From positions 62,001 to 126,000 of the forward strand of contig OENT01000055.1 of the NCBI GenBank assembly GCA_900239685.1: a stretch of 64,000 nucleotides of DNA, given 5' to 3'. Each line of letters starts with the position of its first letter. Position 1 is the first letter of the stretch. This stretch comes from Rotaria macrura (lineage: Eukaryota; Rotifera; Eurotatoria; Philodinida; Philodinidae). A program made the translations under genes and the position numbers. Below, one piece after another: positions 1-16,200 of this stretch. The notes under the pieces were generated by a model. It was not told the DNA's origin. It searched no databases and saw only the letters and a list, made by a program, of their open reading frames with translations.

Positions 1-1954
1 AAATTATCACCATGCCTAATCTTTACTAACAAGATACATTACTTTCAAAGATCACAGCTAATGTTTCTAGATAATAAGTGAAACTCTGTAATGCCAAGAC
101 TTGTATGTTACTATATAATCAATGTAAAACTTTTGAAAAGTGAGTTTTTCCTTCAAAATATACTGCATATATCTCGACGTTTAATTGTGGATTTAAAAAA
201 AATACTCTTCTTGAAACCTTTATTAGTGCTTAAATATGTATATATATATACATATACATCTACAATTGGAATCCGTGTTGGTTAGATGTGTCAATGTTAG
301 GGATGGGGAGTTACCGTCATCAGACAGTTCCCTTGTCGAGTTACGCAACGGTAAGTTAATTTCTCTAGTCGAGAAAATGGTGTTTCATCGATTAAAATCA
401 TTAATCAATAAACGAAGTACGAACTCAAATGAATATGAATAATTTTCCATAAAAGTTGCTAATCTAAAGACATTTATCCATAGCTTCCTGAATCTTATTC
501 TACTTTCTTCATCGACAATCGCTGATCTGGAAGACCATTGTTGCTGCACTAAAGTTGTTACCCTAATCCGATAGCGGTCTACTCCAAAGTGAAGATTCGA
601 AATTGAACAGTGACATGCATATGTTTCTAATTGAATAATAACTGTAACTATCATTCTACAAGCATTTCTCAGTCTCAATTATATTCATTGCGTAATTGTT
701 ATTAATACATTGAATTGCATAATCAAGAATGTAAACAAATTATTAAGTTACATTCAATTCAACTGAAAATAAAATACTAGGAAACGAACTATACTTAATA
801 ACAATTAGAAATCTTTCACGTTGTTCAAAATGGATAGATCAATTACTGAATAATAAACTAATTGCTGCTAAGTGAAGTTTTCCAGCTAGATCAACTAATT
901 AGTCGTGCCTTAAAATAGTAATTTCTAGATTAAATAATTAATAATCGATGATAAACATCAGCTATGATATTGAAAAGAATCATAAATTATGAATTGATGT
1001 TGATTGTAGATCTTCAAAAGTGATTTCACCTGAAGTCTTTTTAACAATAAAATTCAATAACACATAAAGTAAAACCAAATGTAATCTTTTACATTTAAAA
1101 ATAATTGAGAATTTTCTATGCATTCGCGCATATGCTGTGATGCAGTAGTCATTCACAATCTTAAATGTGTGACATCTTTCTCGACGTGCTTTTAACCCGA
1201 GTGACTCTCGAAAGTACTATAAATAAGTAACAGCAAAATCTAGTTGAAGAAAAACAAACATTTTACAATATTGGATCAAAGACTTGAATTTTCTATAAGA
1301 TTGTATCTCAATGTATAAGTATATCCGATACGAGTGAAAGTATTTCTAAATTAGAACCACATTTCTTTTTCTTTGTTTTTTGTATTTTCTGTAAAAAGCA
1401 CATGACAATTAATAACTAAAATAAGGACTAAAATTTCTAAAACTGCATAATCTTCGCAGACGAAAGTTCAAAACAAAATCGATAGTTTAGTAGAATTTCA
1501 ATCACATCAGACAAGTTCTTTGACTAATCATAATCTATTCCAATACGATCCAAAGAAAAAAGTTCTTTTGAAAATTTCCCAATTCGAATACATGTCCTTT
1601 ATCTTAGATGTCATATTGCTTGTTAAATTTGCAGTCACATCCTCCCGAAGGATTGAAGCAAAGTAGTGCAAGAACAATAACCATCAACAACTAACTCTCA
1701 ACAGGGAGAGAAAAGTATTATTCAAACGATCTGTCTAAAGAATGACTACATTTTAATAACAGCTGGGAACGATGCTTCACATCAACACACCCACACAGCG
1801 TAGTATCTTGCGTTTGCGGACGTTTGTATCAGTTTAGCAGCAACTACTTATATATGTGTCTATCATAAACTTATGATGAACGAAAACAATACGTTCATTT
1901 GTAAGAATGAATATGTATCTATAATTGCCTGTCAAAGATAGAGAAAAAGCTCAC
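1..1954. other. No gene recognised; probably downstream CASK intron
   Basis: I see no further CASK exon (L27, PDZ, SH3 or guanylate-kinase part) in this stretch on the minus strand. Since the last visible CASK exon ends with a donor at 1954, this region is probably a long CASK intron. The short open frames here have no recognisable similarity and no convincing splice context. A short TA-rich run lies near 237-258. Confidence 0.5.
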
Positions 1955-5449
<3,495 letters not shown>

Positions 5450-6350
5450 GATACCAATTGATCGATGTTCATTATAAGTAACTGAAACATATAGAACAAA
5501 TTCTCTTTATTTTTTTTCTCGTGTAACTATGACTGAATGTATAACGAAGTGAATTCGACAAGAAAGACATAATGAACTAGCTAAGGAAAAAAAGACTAAT
5601 CAAGCTAATTTGATTGCATTTCCTATCGTCCGAACATGACAGGACCGAACAAGTAGAAGCAACGGCAGCAATAACAATTAGCCTTAACCAATAAGAATAG
5701 AAGAGAAAAATGTAAATAAACAGTAGTAATATTTGGTCAGCATGTGAATCAATCAAAATTGATTGGGACAATATTTTTTTCCGTCGACTAAAACAAGTTC
5801 AATAGAAAATAATATTCTGTATGAGCTATGAAAAAATTAACATCAAATATTTTTGTTTTCTATTTGGGAGAACTGTTTCGATACGACCTCTTTCGAATGA
5901 TATATTCGTAGGGAAAAAATATCACTAGTACGACAAAATTGATTATTTTATATCTTTGATAAATAGAAAAAAGAACTCATTCTTGGATTCCGTTTTCACT
6001 CTAAACAACAAAAACATACGCAAGTAAATATGCATCGATCAGTCACTTGCACATGATCAACGTATNTATGTGTGTGCGTGTGCCTATAATGAAGATCACA
6101 TGTTTTGTTTTCTTTCTTCGCGATAGCATTCGACGCAGAGCTTTTCTTCTTCTTTATTGTCAATAGTCAGCTGGTATTTTTCTTCTATTAGATTTCGTAG
6201 ACAAAAATAGGAATAGTTCTTCATTATTTTTAGAAAATCTTAACTATTTTTCATCTTGATGTTTTAAAATCAAATGTTTCTAGATTTTGCAAAACCAAAA
6301 AATAAACAGATAAATTTCTTTTTCCTAATTTTCGAATAATAAGAAATAAA
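5450..6350. promoter_or_regulatory. Shared upstream region of CASK and UBE2H
   Basis: About 900 bp separate the divergent start codons. It presumably holds both promoters and 5' UTRs, and perhaps a non-coding or short coding first exon of CASK ending at the acceptor near 5484. No TATA box or other core element is convincing. One ambiguous base lies at 6066, just before a short GT-rich run. Confidence 0.4.
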
Positions 6351-8063
6351 ATGTGTTCACCATCACCTGGTAAACGTCGAATAGATACAGATGTTATTAA
6401 ACTGTAAGTTGGTCGCAGCAAAATTCCTATTGATTCTTTGAAAAGAGAATATATTTTTTCTATTAGTCTCGAATCCAAACATCAAGTAACACTTATGTCG
6501 GGTCTCAATGAATTCATGGTTAAATTTGCTGGACCACTTGAAAGTAAATATCAACTTTTAACTTGAGAAACTTTCTTTCGTCTACGACAACTTATGCTTT
6601 AGCGCCGTATGAAGGTGGTATATGGAATATTCGAGTCGACCTACCCGAAAGATATCCGTTTAAATCTCCATCGATTGGTATGTTTACGTAAAAAAAGAAT
6701 TCATCGTGACGAACTACATAGAATATTTCAAGCGGATAGATAATAATCTTCAATTTTGTAGAGGAAAATTTATTATCGAAAACATCAATAGACCTCAACC
6801 GTTGTACTTTGGACTTATATATCTATAAACATATTATTGACATATGTCACTATGGTACTAAGTTCTATCATTTAAATACATCTGGAAACAAATGAAACAC
6901 ATAAAAAGCATTATATAATTATCAATAAAAACATAAGAGCGTTTTTCGATTGAATGCATTAACAAGGGAATATAGCAAATTGTCAAACCATATACGGTTC
7001 CACATGTCAGCTATTAGTAGACAGCAATAAAAACCATAAGAAAACTTTAAAGCATCTGATTGTTTTGATCGATTTTTGACTTTCAGATCGAATATTCAAG
7101 TAGGATATATTTCGCCTATCAAAAAAGTCTTAACATAATTTTAGTCTTCTTAGAATGTCATCTTAAATGAATATATTTTTCGTGAAATCAATCATGTCCA
7201 ACAGAATGCGATTGTATGAATTGTCATGTGCATACTCGATATCTCAAGATTTGAGCTGAAACTTGAAGAATTTATGAATAACTATAAGACCTTTCTATGG
7301 TTAAAGATTGCGATGAAAATTTAATAACCATTTATTGTTTTGAACTCGGCATCAAGTGTAGATTTAAACTCAAATCATTTTTTCTAGTTTGAAACTATCG
7401 AATCTCTATTCTCTATTATATTATGTTGAAATAGGTTTCATGAATCGAATCTTTCATCCGAACATTGACGAAATGTAAGTAGTAGAATATTCATGGAAAT
7501 CGATCTAGACTTTAAAAAATTCCCTAGGTCCGGTACTGTTTGCCTTGATGTAATCAATCAAACATGGACTCCCATGTATGGTATGTATATGTCAATGTTA
7601 CTAATCTCGAATATGCGAGACTCAAAAAAGGAATGATAATCATTGATGGATCGTATTCCTTGTTGTTCTTTTCCATTACCCTAGATCTCAATAATATATT
7701 TGAATCGTTTCTTCCGCAATTACTTGCCTATCCAAATCCGGTGGATCCGTTAAATGGTGATGCGGCTGCTTTGTATCTTCACAAACCCGAAGATTACAAG
7801 AAAAAAGTTCGAGGTTTGTTTGCAATGATAAAAACAAACAAGTTGTCTAATTCCTTGTTTGCATTACTTGAATAGAATATGTACAACGTTTTGCGACAGC
7901 TGATATAGCCGATGGTTTATCAACATCGAACGATAGTCATTCATCATCAAATAAACAAACAAATGGTTTAAATAATTCCAATCAAACACATAAGAACGAA
8001 TCAGATGATGAAATATTAAGTGATTTTAGTGAAGATGAAGCTGCCGATATGGATTTAGAATAA
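6351..8063 (+). CDS. UBE2H: Ubiquitin-conjugating enzyme E2 H
   Basis: E2 enzyme that accepts ubiquitin from E1 and passes it on with E3 ligases; UBE2H is the partner of the CTLH/GID ligase complex. Exons: 6351-6403, 6467-6543, 6603-6677, 7435-7474, 7528-7580, 7685-7813, 7876-8063. The sum is 615 nt, 204 aa (human about 183). The start matches the family ([10 protein letters not shown] against [10 protein letters not shown]). The UBC fold is complete: [20 protein letters not shown], the HPN motif in FHPNIDE, the catalytic Cys in [13 protein letters not shown], and [20 protein letters not shown]. The C-terminal tail is Ser/Asn-rich and longer than in human, but ends in the conserved acidic LSDFSEDEA element. 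Introns are 50-100 nt except a 757-nt intron 3. An AATAAA overlaps the stop codon and another lies at 8071. Confidence 0.96.
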
Positions 8064-8070
8064 AACAAAA

Positions 8071-8076
8071 AATAAA
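8071..8076 (+). terminator. Candidate polyadenylation signal of UBE2H
   Basis: AATAAA 7 nt after the stop codon. A second AATAAA overlaps the stop codon itself at 8059-8064. Which one is used, if either, cannot be told from sequence alone. Confidence 0.35.
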
Positions 8077-8484
8077 CCTATTTACGCATATTCTTCTTTC
8101 AATCTATATATTTTTTTGCAGTTTATACATAGACTCATTTCACATTTTATTATCATTTTCTTATACATACGATCTTCTATTTGTATCATTTTAATGCGCA
8201 CAAGAAAAAAATATTAGGCGATTCAAAGAGAAACATGCTTTCTTTTTATTTGTATATAACTATTCTTGTACGCTTCTACTTTTGTTTGTCTTCTCATTTT
8301 TTGTTGTACGCTTTCAGAGACTCATATACAGTATTCGTTTCATTTTATTTTGGCGATGCACACATTTCTAAGCTTTATGGCTCAGGTTCCAAACAGCTGA
8401 ACTTCCTTTCCTTTTCTCTTCATGTGTGCCGAACAGTTATTTTGTTTCTTTTCTATTGATATTCGCTGCTTTCGTTTACCTTAT

Positions 8485-8501
8485 TATACATACACATGCA
8501 T

Positions 8502-8540
<39 letters not shown>

Positions 8541-8546
8541 CATATA
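8485..8546. repeat. CA/TA microsatellite
   Basis: About 13 CA units run directly into about 8 TA units, followed by a short ATCT run. This is a compound dinucleotide repeat in the UBE2H downstream region. Confidence 0.9.
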
Positions 8547-11500
8547 ATTTATCTATCTATTAAATCAAGATCGTCATAATACGTTGTGTCTCTCTCCTGT
8601 TCTTTGTTGTAGATTATGCGATAAATAAAATTGGAAAGAGTATGCCTGAGGATTAAGTTAACATACAAACTACTTGATGATTAATATAGTTATAGAATTC
8701 AATGTGATGTCAATTGATCCAACTGTAAAGCAGAAAGAAAACTATTCGGGATTAACAATAGCGAATGAATTCTATTGTTTCTTAATTTAGTATAATTATA
8801 CTGTAATCAGTTTAGTTTGTTGCTGATTAATAATAGATGTGTCTCAGTACACTTTTGAATATTCTATTGCATACTAGAAAGTTGTTTTTTTCTATTTCAA
8901 AAGATAAAGAATGGAAGAAGGAAAAAGTACTCATACCATTGCTATTATTTGGAACAGAACATCGAAGAAAATGTTTTTCAGCCTCTACGTACCGACAATC
9001 ATAAAACATACTTCTTTACTAATTGTATAATCTTTTAAAAGTAAGCCTATTCCTATTTCTGTACTTGTAAATACGTTTGATTCTACTAATCTGTTTATCA
9101 TTCTACTCTTCATTTATTTACTTTTATGAAGATAATTCTAAAATCTATTCTGATACCAAAGATGACATCTAAATAGATGCAGCGAATACAAGTAATACAT
9201 AATGATCGAATTTCATTTGACTATAAAATGTGCTTTAAATATTATATTGTCAACTGACAGATAAAACTAAACATTGCAAGCGATGAGTGACTGCAGTCAC
9301 AATCGCATACGCAACGCTTCTCTAGAAAATACAACCGCGCTCCATTCGAATCGTGAATACTTTGTTTTACTGTAGAAACTGGTAAAATTATATTTCCACC
9401 GAAAAATTGATCGATATTAGATATAAACAATGAAATAGATCGAATTTGAAACTTCAAAAGAAAACAATAATATTTAGAAAATAACTTCTTCGGTTAGGAT
9501 AATAAATCGACATAATAAAAATCTTGTGACAGATGACATCGGGGTTCGATCGTGGTATTTTAATTCTAGTATTTGAATGTTTTATTTGTTAGAAGATACG
9601 AATCTTCGTGCTAATAGTAACAATTAGATTTATAAGCTTGACATGAGCATATTCGTACTTAATACAGATTGTTTAATGATGGTACGGTTAGTTTCCGTCC
9701 GATATCATAGTTAAAAGTTAAACGATGAAACATAAAGAATAGATCATGATATAAACTATAGTATATAAGAGATGAACATAGAACGGTAATCTAAACTTTG
9801 GACAAAAATAACAATGTCGAAGAGTGAAGATGACGGATGTAGGTGTATATAAAGCAGATCTAGAGATACATAGTACACCAAGCGTTTAACTATTAAATTT
9901 TTCTATAGATTTTGTGTTCTACATTTTTCCTTTTGGCATTCTTATTTCGGCCAGAACTTACAAAGTCGCATGAGATAATGATTTTAGCCCTGGTTCACTG
10001 GTTACCACGTCAACAAAGATCGATCTACACGTATCTTAGATTATCGCAACGAAATATAGTGTCCCATCAGATCTCCATTATTTATATGTTATCTTTGTAC
10101 GATAATCCCGAAAAGTAAGATCCTTTGCAATTCAAGATGAATACGTCCGAGAAGAACAATAGAAAATTTTAATCTCTCAAGATGATCTTCTTATATAATT
10201 AATCAATAGCGAACCTTGGAGAATAAGAACATGTATCCTTTTTTCATATTTGATCAATGAATTTCATTTTGAACATCGCTCAATTATATACCATAGGCAT
10301 GAATTATTTTTGCCCATCAATCTTGAATACATTTTACAGTTGCTTTTATGAATTGAATCTTGTTTTACTCGTCGTTCAATAAATTAAGTTCAAATTTTAA
10401 TTCATTCGATGATACACAAGCCCAAGATCAAAATATTATGCTTTCTTCGGACTAGAAATTAATTTTCAATTCTTTACTTGCGATAAGATTCTTTCAGCAA
10501 TCCGTTAGTCAACATTGATATCAACAATAGCTTATTTGTTCATTAGTAAAAACAACTGGCAAATAGATTATTCACTTCGACTAGAACACAAGCATATTGT
10601 GTACGCAATAGCCAAACATCGCTCTCTGAACGACAGTCAAAGTACCGTCTAAATATGATTAATCAATACGTTCAGATGGTAATGTTTACATTCAAAGCTT
10701 CGATCGATTGTATAGTCCCTAAAGAATCATTCCGACAATCGATGTGTATTATGTCACAATTTCTATAATAACGATGAAATTCTATCCAACTCCAAGCCAC
10801 GAAATGATAGTTGGATACCTAGTGTCGTAATCGAACTGCACTCACTGCAGTTATCTGACTAACTCCTATTGTTAGCATCAGATTCTAACTAAATAGTACA
10901 AAATTAATTAAATAGGGTGTTACGGTCGGATCCAATCGGCTTTCGCCCGTTCTATCATAAAATTCATTCATTTGATACGTTCATAAACAATTCTAATGAA
11001 GATTAAGAACGGTTGACTCCGAATTGACGATTTGCATGTCCACCTATTGTATATGCGTATGAACACGTGTGGATGAACAAAGATGAGATGATTACTATCA
11101 AGCATTGCATTCGTCATACAATCGTTGACGACTTCATATTGATCGTAGGCAATCATTCGATTCAACTATGTTAGATTTGTAGGCAACGGCGACGAGTACT
11201 CCATGGAATACTGTCACCGTTCAAAACCAATTATCACAGGTAGAGTTACCGTCTGAAGCAAGCTTCTGTTTACGAAAAGGTTTTTATTTTTGAGAAAACA
11301 ACAATATTTCATTAAGCTTGATGAAAAAAGTCAATCGCCAGTGGGAAGTCCAAATTTGCAATAACATTTTCAAAAATTTGAACTGAGCTTCTCGATGAAC
11401 TTTTGCTGAAGTGGTTTTTCGAAAAACATTCATGAAGTGTAATATTCTAATGATACTAATTTCATATTCAGATATCTCTCCGTCGCTTTATCTTCACTTA

Positions 11501-13281
11501 CTTTTATAACAAATCGTTATTTTCTTATACGAAAAAGAACGGTTTTTAGGATCGAGACCAATTTGAACCGTTCAAGGTATACCAGTGAGTGATCACCTCT
11601 TTGTCATCTCTAGAACTACCAACTTTGATCTATCAGGAGAATGTGGAATTCGAATCAAAATAAATTCGAGGAATCCTATAAATTGAATTGATGGTTGTGC
11701 TTAGTGAACATATCACTTCAGTTGTTTGTTTAAGGATGCTGTATCTTGTGTGCAATTATTTGTTTGATGTAAACAACTTTTAAAAGACACTTAGATCCTC
11801 TGATGGTGCTATTCAAACCAAGCCGGCTCACATCTGGTTCGTTCTCTTATCTACTATTCCATTCCGGATGAAGTATGAAATCAAACGATATTCAATTTTG
11901 TGTGATTTTGCTCCATCTCTAAGGAAGGAAATCACTTGGAGAAATCTCAAAGGATTTACACAATGTGTTCAAAAAGCAAACAGTAAGAGTGAAGGATTTT
12001 GTTAGAAATTTTAAGAAACGATTCATATGCTGTTCATATCTAAGTCAAATAAATGTTGATTGAAGGCATGAAAAAAAGTCGAAGAGGCGTTTGCATGCAC
12101 AATCTGTTGATCCCTAGTAAACGCTGGCGATCGGAAACCATTTAAAATTAAACGGTATATATAAATAACACTGTAATCGAGTGTATACTGTTGCTCAATA
12201 ACAATAAGTTAAGGATATCCTCAAAAAAAAAAGATGAGCTATTAATAACAAGAAAATGGTGTAAGATGTTGTCGACGGCTAACACAGACGATTGTTTTCG
12301 AACTACGTGAAACCATCAACCAGAATTATGATGTTAATTATGTCTGTCTGTTCGATTTTTGAGAAGAAAGACGATGAGCTGGTAATTATTTCATTTTTCT
12401 GCTACACCCGTGTTACTTCACACAATTAACTTTTTACGAGAATGGCATCGATGAAAATTTCATGAGTTCATCAGAGCAAATAGATTGTCATTAAATCATA
12501 TCGATTCGAATATCTTTTACATTACAGCATCCTCGACGATGACGATCACATCTTACTCGATGAGATGACCTTAAAAGTTATCAATCATTGACTAATCAAA
12601 TTAAAAATGCTCTAACAATAATACCACAAGATATTTCTGAAAACTAATCACGTTTGATCCTTCGTCAAATAATTCAGTCGAAATTTCAAAAACCAAGCAC
12701 TAACTTTCTAGCTCAACTTGTATCTTTCATTCTTCCTTCGTCCAAGATCATATTCGATTTTGACATAAAGTTCACCATGATTACGTGCAGTACTATTGAA
12801 TGTTGCATAGTTTCAGGAAACACACAAAGTCGAATAGTCAGCATCATGAAACACTTCGAGAACATATTCCTAATGCGTATAATAATTAGTCTGGCACAAG
12901 TCATTGAATGCAACTAGCTTTTAATTTGTGCCTTAAGAAAATTAACATGCCTTTGAGAATCATTATTTAATTTTTCCAGTATTATCATAGAGTTCGTTTG
13001 AGTACGACAATTGTAAGAAGAGCATCGAATATTAGGATCGGGTCGTTCATTCGAAAAATTTATTAACATATTTTACTATCCATGATATTCTAACGTTCTT
13101 TATTTTCTAACTGAAAAAAGATATCAGAACATGAATAGAAAAAAGAAAACTTTAGTTCGCGTGACAGAACAGAAAAAAAGAAGACAAAAGAAAGAACAAT
13201 AAGTCGACATCCAAACAAACTTCAGTAAACATAGAGAAGACAACAAAAACAATGGCTTCTGATTTTTAAGAGTCAAAATAT

Positions 13282-16200
13282 TTACAATTTGCTCTTGGAA
13301 AACGAAACACGAAGATGCATCGAGTCTGCTAAGCGGTAATTGTGCGTATTCTAAAATATAATCACAGTCAGATCATATCGTAGAATGAATGTGTCAATAC
13401 AACAATAGCAAACTTACAATCAGTGCGGCAATGGCTTGCTCAATGGTATCCATTTCAATTAGAGCCATTTTACGATCTTTTTCGAAAAATTTAAACCGTT
13501 TTATTGTTCCATATTGTGAAAATATTTTTCGTATTTCTTCTTCACTTGTTTCAGTACTAAACGAAACAGCGTTCATCTTTTCTAGCCAAGACTATTTTGA
13601 TGATTCTTACGGAATATTTGATAAATGTAGAACGGTGCCAGGTGGGAAAATATTGTTGTAATTTTTTGATCCTGGTTTTTTGAAACGATGCAACGGAGAA
13701 TTAGTGAAATCCTTTGTTAAACCCATGTCCTATATGATAAAAACAATGTTATACCTTCATAATATTTTGTTATTTATTGTTCTCTATTACCGATGTACCG
13801 TCTTTGGGCATTTGTACAAATTGATGTTTTGAAAATGAAACTCGGATTTGTTTTCCGAACATTGTTATATGATCGAGATTTTGATGTGCTAAATAAATCG
13901 AAGCAAACCATAACGTTTGTATTTCGTTGCATGGGAAATTTCTATTTACCAACAGCCGCCTGTTGTGAAGTTGCATATTGAATTAATGCTGAATCTTTTT
14001 TATTAAAGAGGATTTTCACCCGATGCACATCACCGTAGACACCTATGAAAAATATTGAGAATAAATATCAAACTTATTTTTTTTCCCATCAATAATTTGC
14101 GTTGTGTCTATATATATTTTTCTCATTAAGAAATTTCTATCAAGAATGAGAAAAGAAAGAGAAGATAACACATACCGAATAGTGTGAATAAGGCCTCTGG
14201 AGTCGTCATCTAATCGACCGAAAAGAGGAAAAAAAGAGAAGAAATGAATAGATATATTAGAAAGATATGTTTGTTTTACTATCTTATCTTTATAAAGAAT
14301 TAAGATTTAAGAAAACTATTTCATAGTTTCGTTTCACTTACATCTTCATTAAGATTCGATATGAGAATCACTGGACCATTTTGAACGGACATCATATGTG
14401 GATTTTGCTGTTGTTGAGACTGTAGATGTGCTGGAGGTAAACCATGAATGGGTGGTGGTGGTGGAGGAGGATGAGCTGAAGCATATGAATGACCATAAGG
14501 ATCAGCTGTAGCGCCTACCATAGGATTGTAAGCAGTGGACGTTGGCTGAAGTGGACTCATCAAATGATTGGCATTGGCTAAAATATATTGTTAATATGAC
14601 AATACAATAAAAACATGCGGTTACAATTTTTGTACGATGGAAAACAATACCACTGATGTTACAATAGTAAAAAGTTTCATCAAAAATGACTATCATAGAC
14701 TATCAATAGATGTTTGTTTTTGTACAATTTACTTCAGTATAGCGTCAACAATCTTGATACTATTGTTGTAGTTGAACAATACGAAATCATATCCATTGAT
14801 AAGGTATGTTTAAACAATTTTAAAAATGAGCAGAACAAAACTCAGCGAGCGTTACTCTTGTACCAGCCGTAGATATCTTTGAGGTTCTTTTCTTTCCGAT
14901 GTAGTTCGAAATTTATCATTTTTTCAAGCTCTGTCTCTTACGCTTAAATTTTGTATCCAGTGTACGTCAGATTTTGTTACATGAATATGTTTACAAAAAT
15001 ACTACCAACAGAACAAAATACAATCAAATCAATGGTGAGATAGTTACCGAACTAAATTTATGTATGTGGTTAAGAGTGCATCTGACTAGAAACCTTTGTA
15101 AAACATTTGAAAAATCTCGATTGTGAAAACAAGATCACAAAAGATAGTAATCTGTGAAGAATTCTCTACGAACACTCTATGGATATCATTCAATCCTAGC
15201 ATATACGAAAACAAACAGGCACGATGTTGTCAAATGATCAAAAAGATATTATCGAAGCATTTCGCTTGAACATTTCCATAAGCATCTTATAGGATCGCTG
15301 TAATACCTATGAACTCTCAAAGTCGAATTCTATGCCATCCAGAAACCTCTGACTATGATTTCATTAGGTTTACAGACAAAGGAACAGTTTTAAATAGTTA
15401 TTTATCATTTTAGAGAAACAGATTGAGTATGTATCACCACGACATTTTTTATCGGTAACCACATTGTGACACTGATTCTTTGAAGGTTGTTTATAAATTT
15501 TTTTACCTGGTATGTCATAGCCGGGAGCCATTCCAGCTGTAGATGGAGGTCTACCGCGAGATGCGACGGTTGCCGTAAAATAATCTAGAAATATAAAGCT
15601 CGTACTAGAACAAAAACCAAGCTTGTTTTCTATTTACTATAACGATAATCTTCATTAGAAGTTGTTCTTTGTAATGGAAGAAGACCTGTATTTGAATGCA
15701 TTCGATCTATCAATTACTATCGATTATGTCGCGATTGCAGTATGAATATAAAACTAACCTAATTCAGTCTGTTGTCCCATATTTCCATCACCTGATGGTA
15801 ATGTTGGATTAGTGTAATCTCGGCTTTTATCATTATTGTATTTAACAGTAAGTGAAAGAAGTTTTGAATATTCGATTTGCAGCTAAATATCATATTAGAA
15901 TAGATATCTTTCAACAAAAAAGAAAAACAAACTACTTACAGTACAACAACCGTTGTAAATGTTTTGACCGTGCAATTGCTAGGGGAAAAAGTAAAATGTA
16001 TTGTTTTAATGCCTTTGAGAAACTTTTTATCGAAGAAAACATTTTTGACACATTCGTTTTCTCACGTTAGATGTTTCGGGAGTAAATGAAGACAAAACTT
16101 GGCAATATAATGTAACATGTTCCATGCTTTGAGTATCGTTTTACCTAATGTCTCGACATTATCGGACTTGAATCGTATCTCAATATTATCATGTAAATAT

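Larger units (their letters stand above)
8064..13281. other. 5.2 kb without a recognised gene
   Basis: This lies between the 3' ends of UBE2H (plus) and PTBP (minus), so it contains both 3' UTRs. I examined the open frames on both strands and found no family similarity. One minus-strand frame near 9009-8934 has a plausible donor (GTATGA) but no supporting neighbours. The only clear structure is the microsatellite near 8.5 kb. Confidence 0.5.

Noticed and set aside
8934-9009. Minus-strand exon-like frame (DCRYVEAEKHFLRC) with a GTATGA donor
   Set aside because: There is no neighbouring exon, no family match and no good acceptor; it may be chance.
12654-12917. Overlapping open frames on both strands
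   Set aside because: No similarity, splice context or codon pattern on either strand.
13394-13576. Met-started frame (MNAVSFS..) as an alternative start of the last PTBP RRM
   Set aside because: The acceptor TCGTTTAG inside it joins the preceding exon in frame and gives IPTETSEEE, matching the family; the Met part is intronic.
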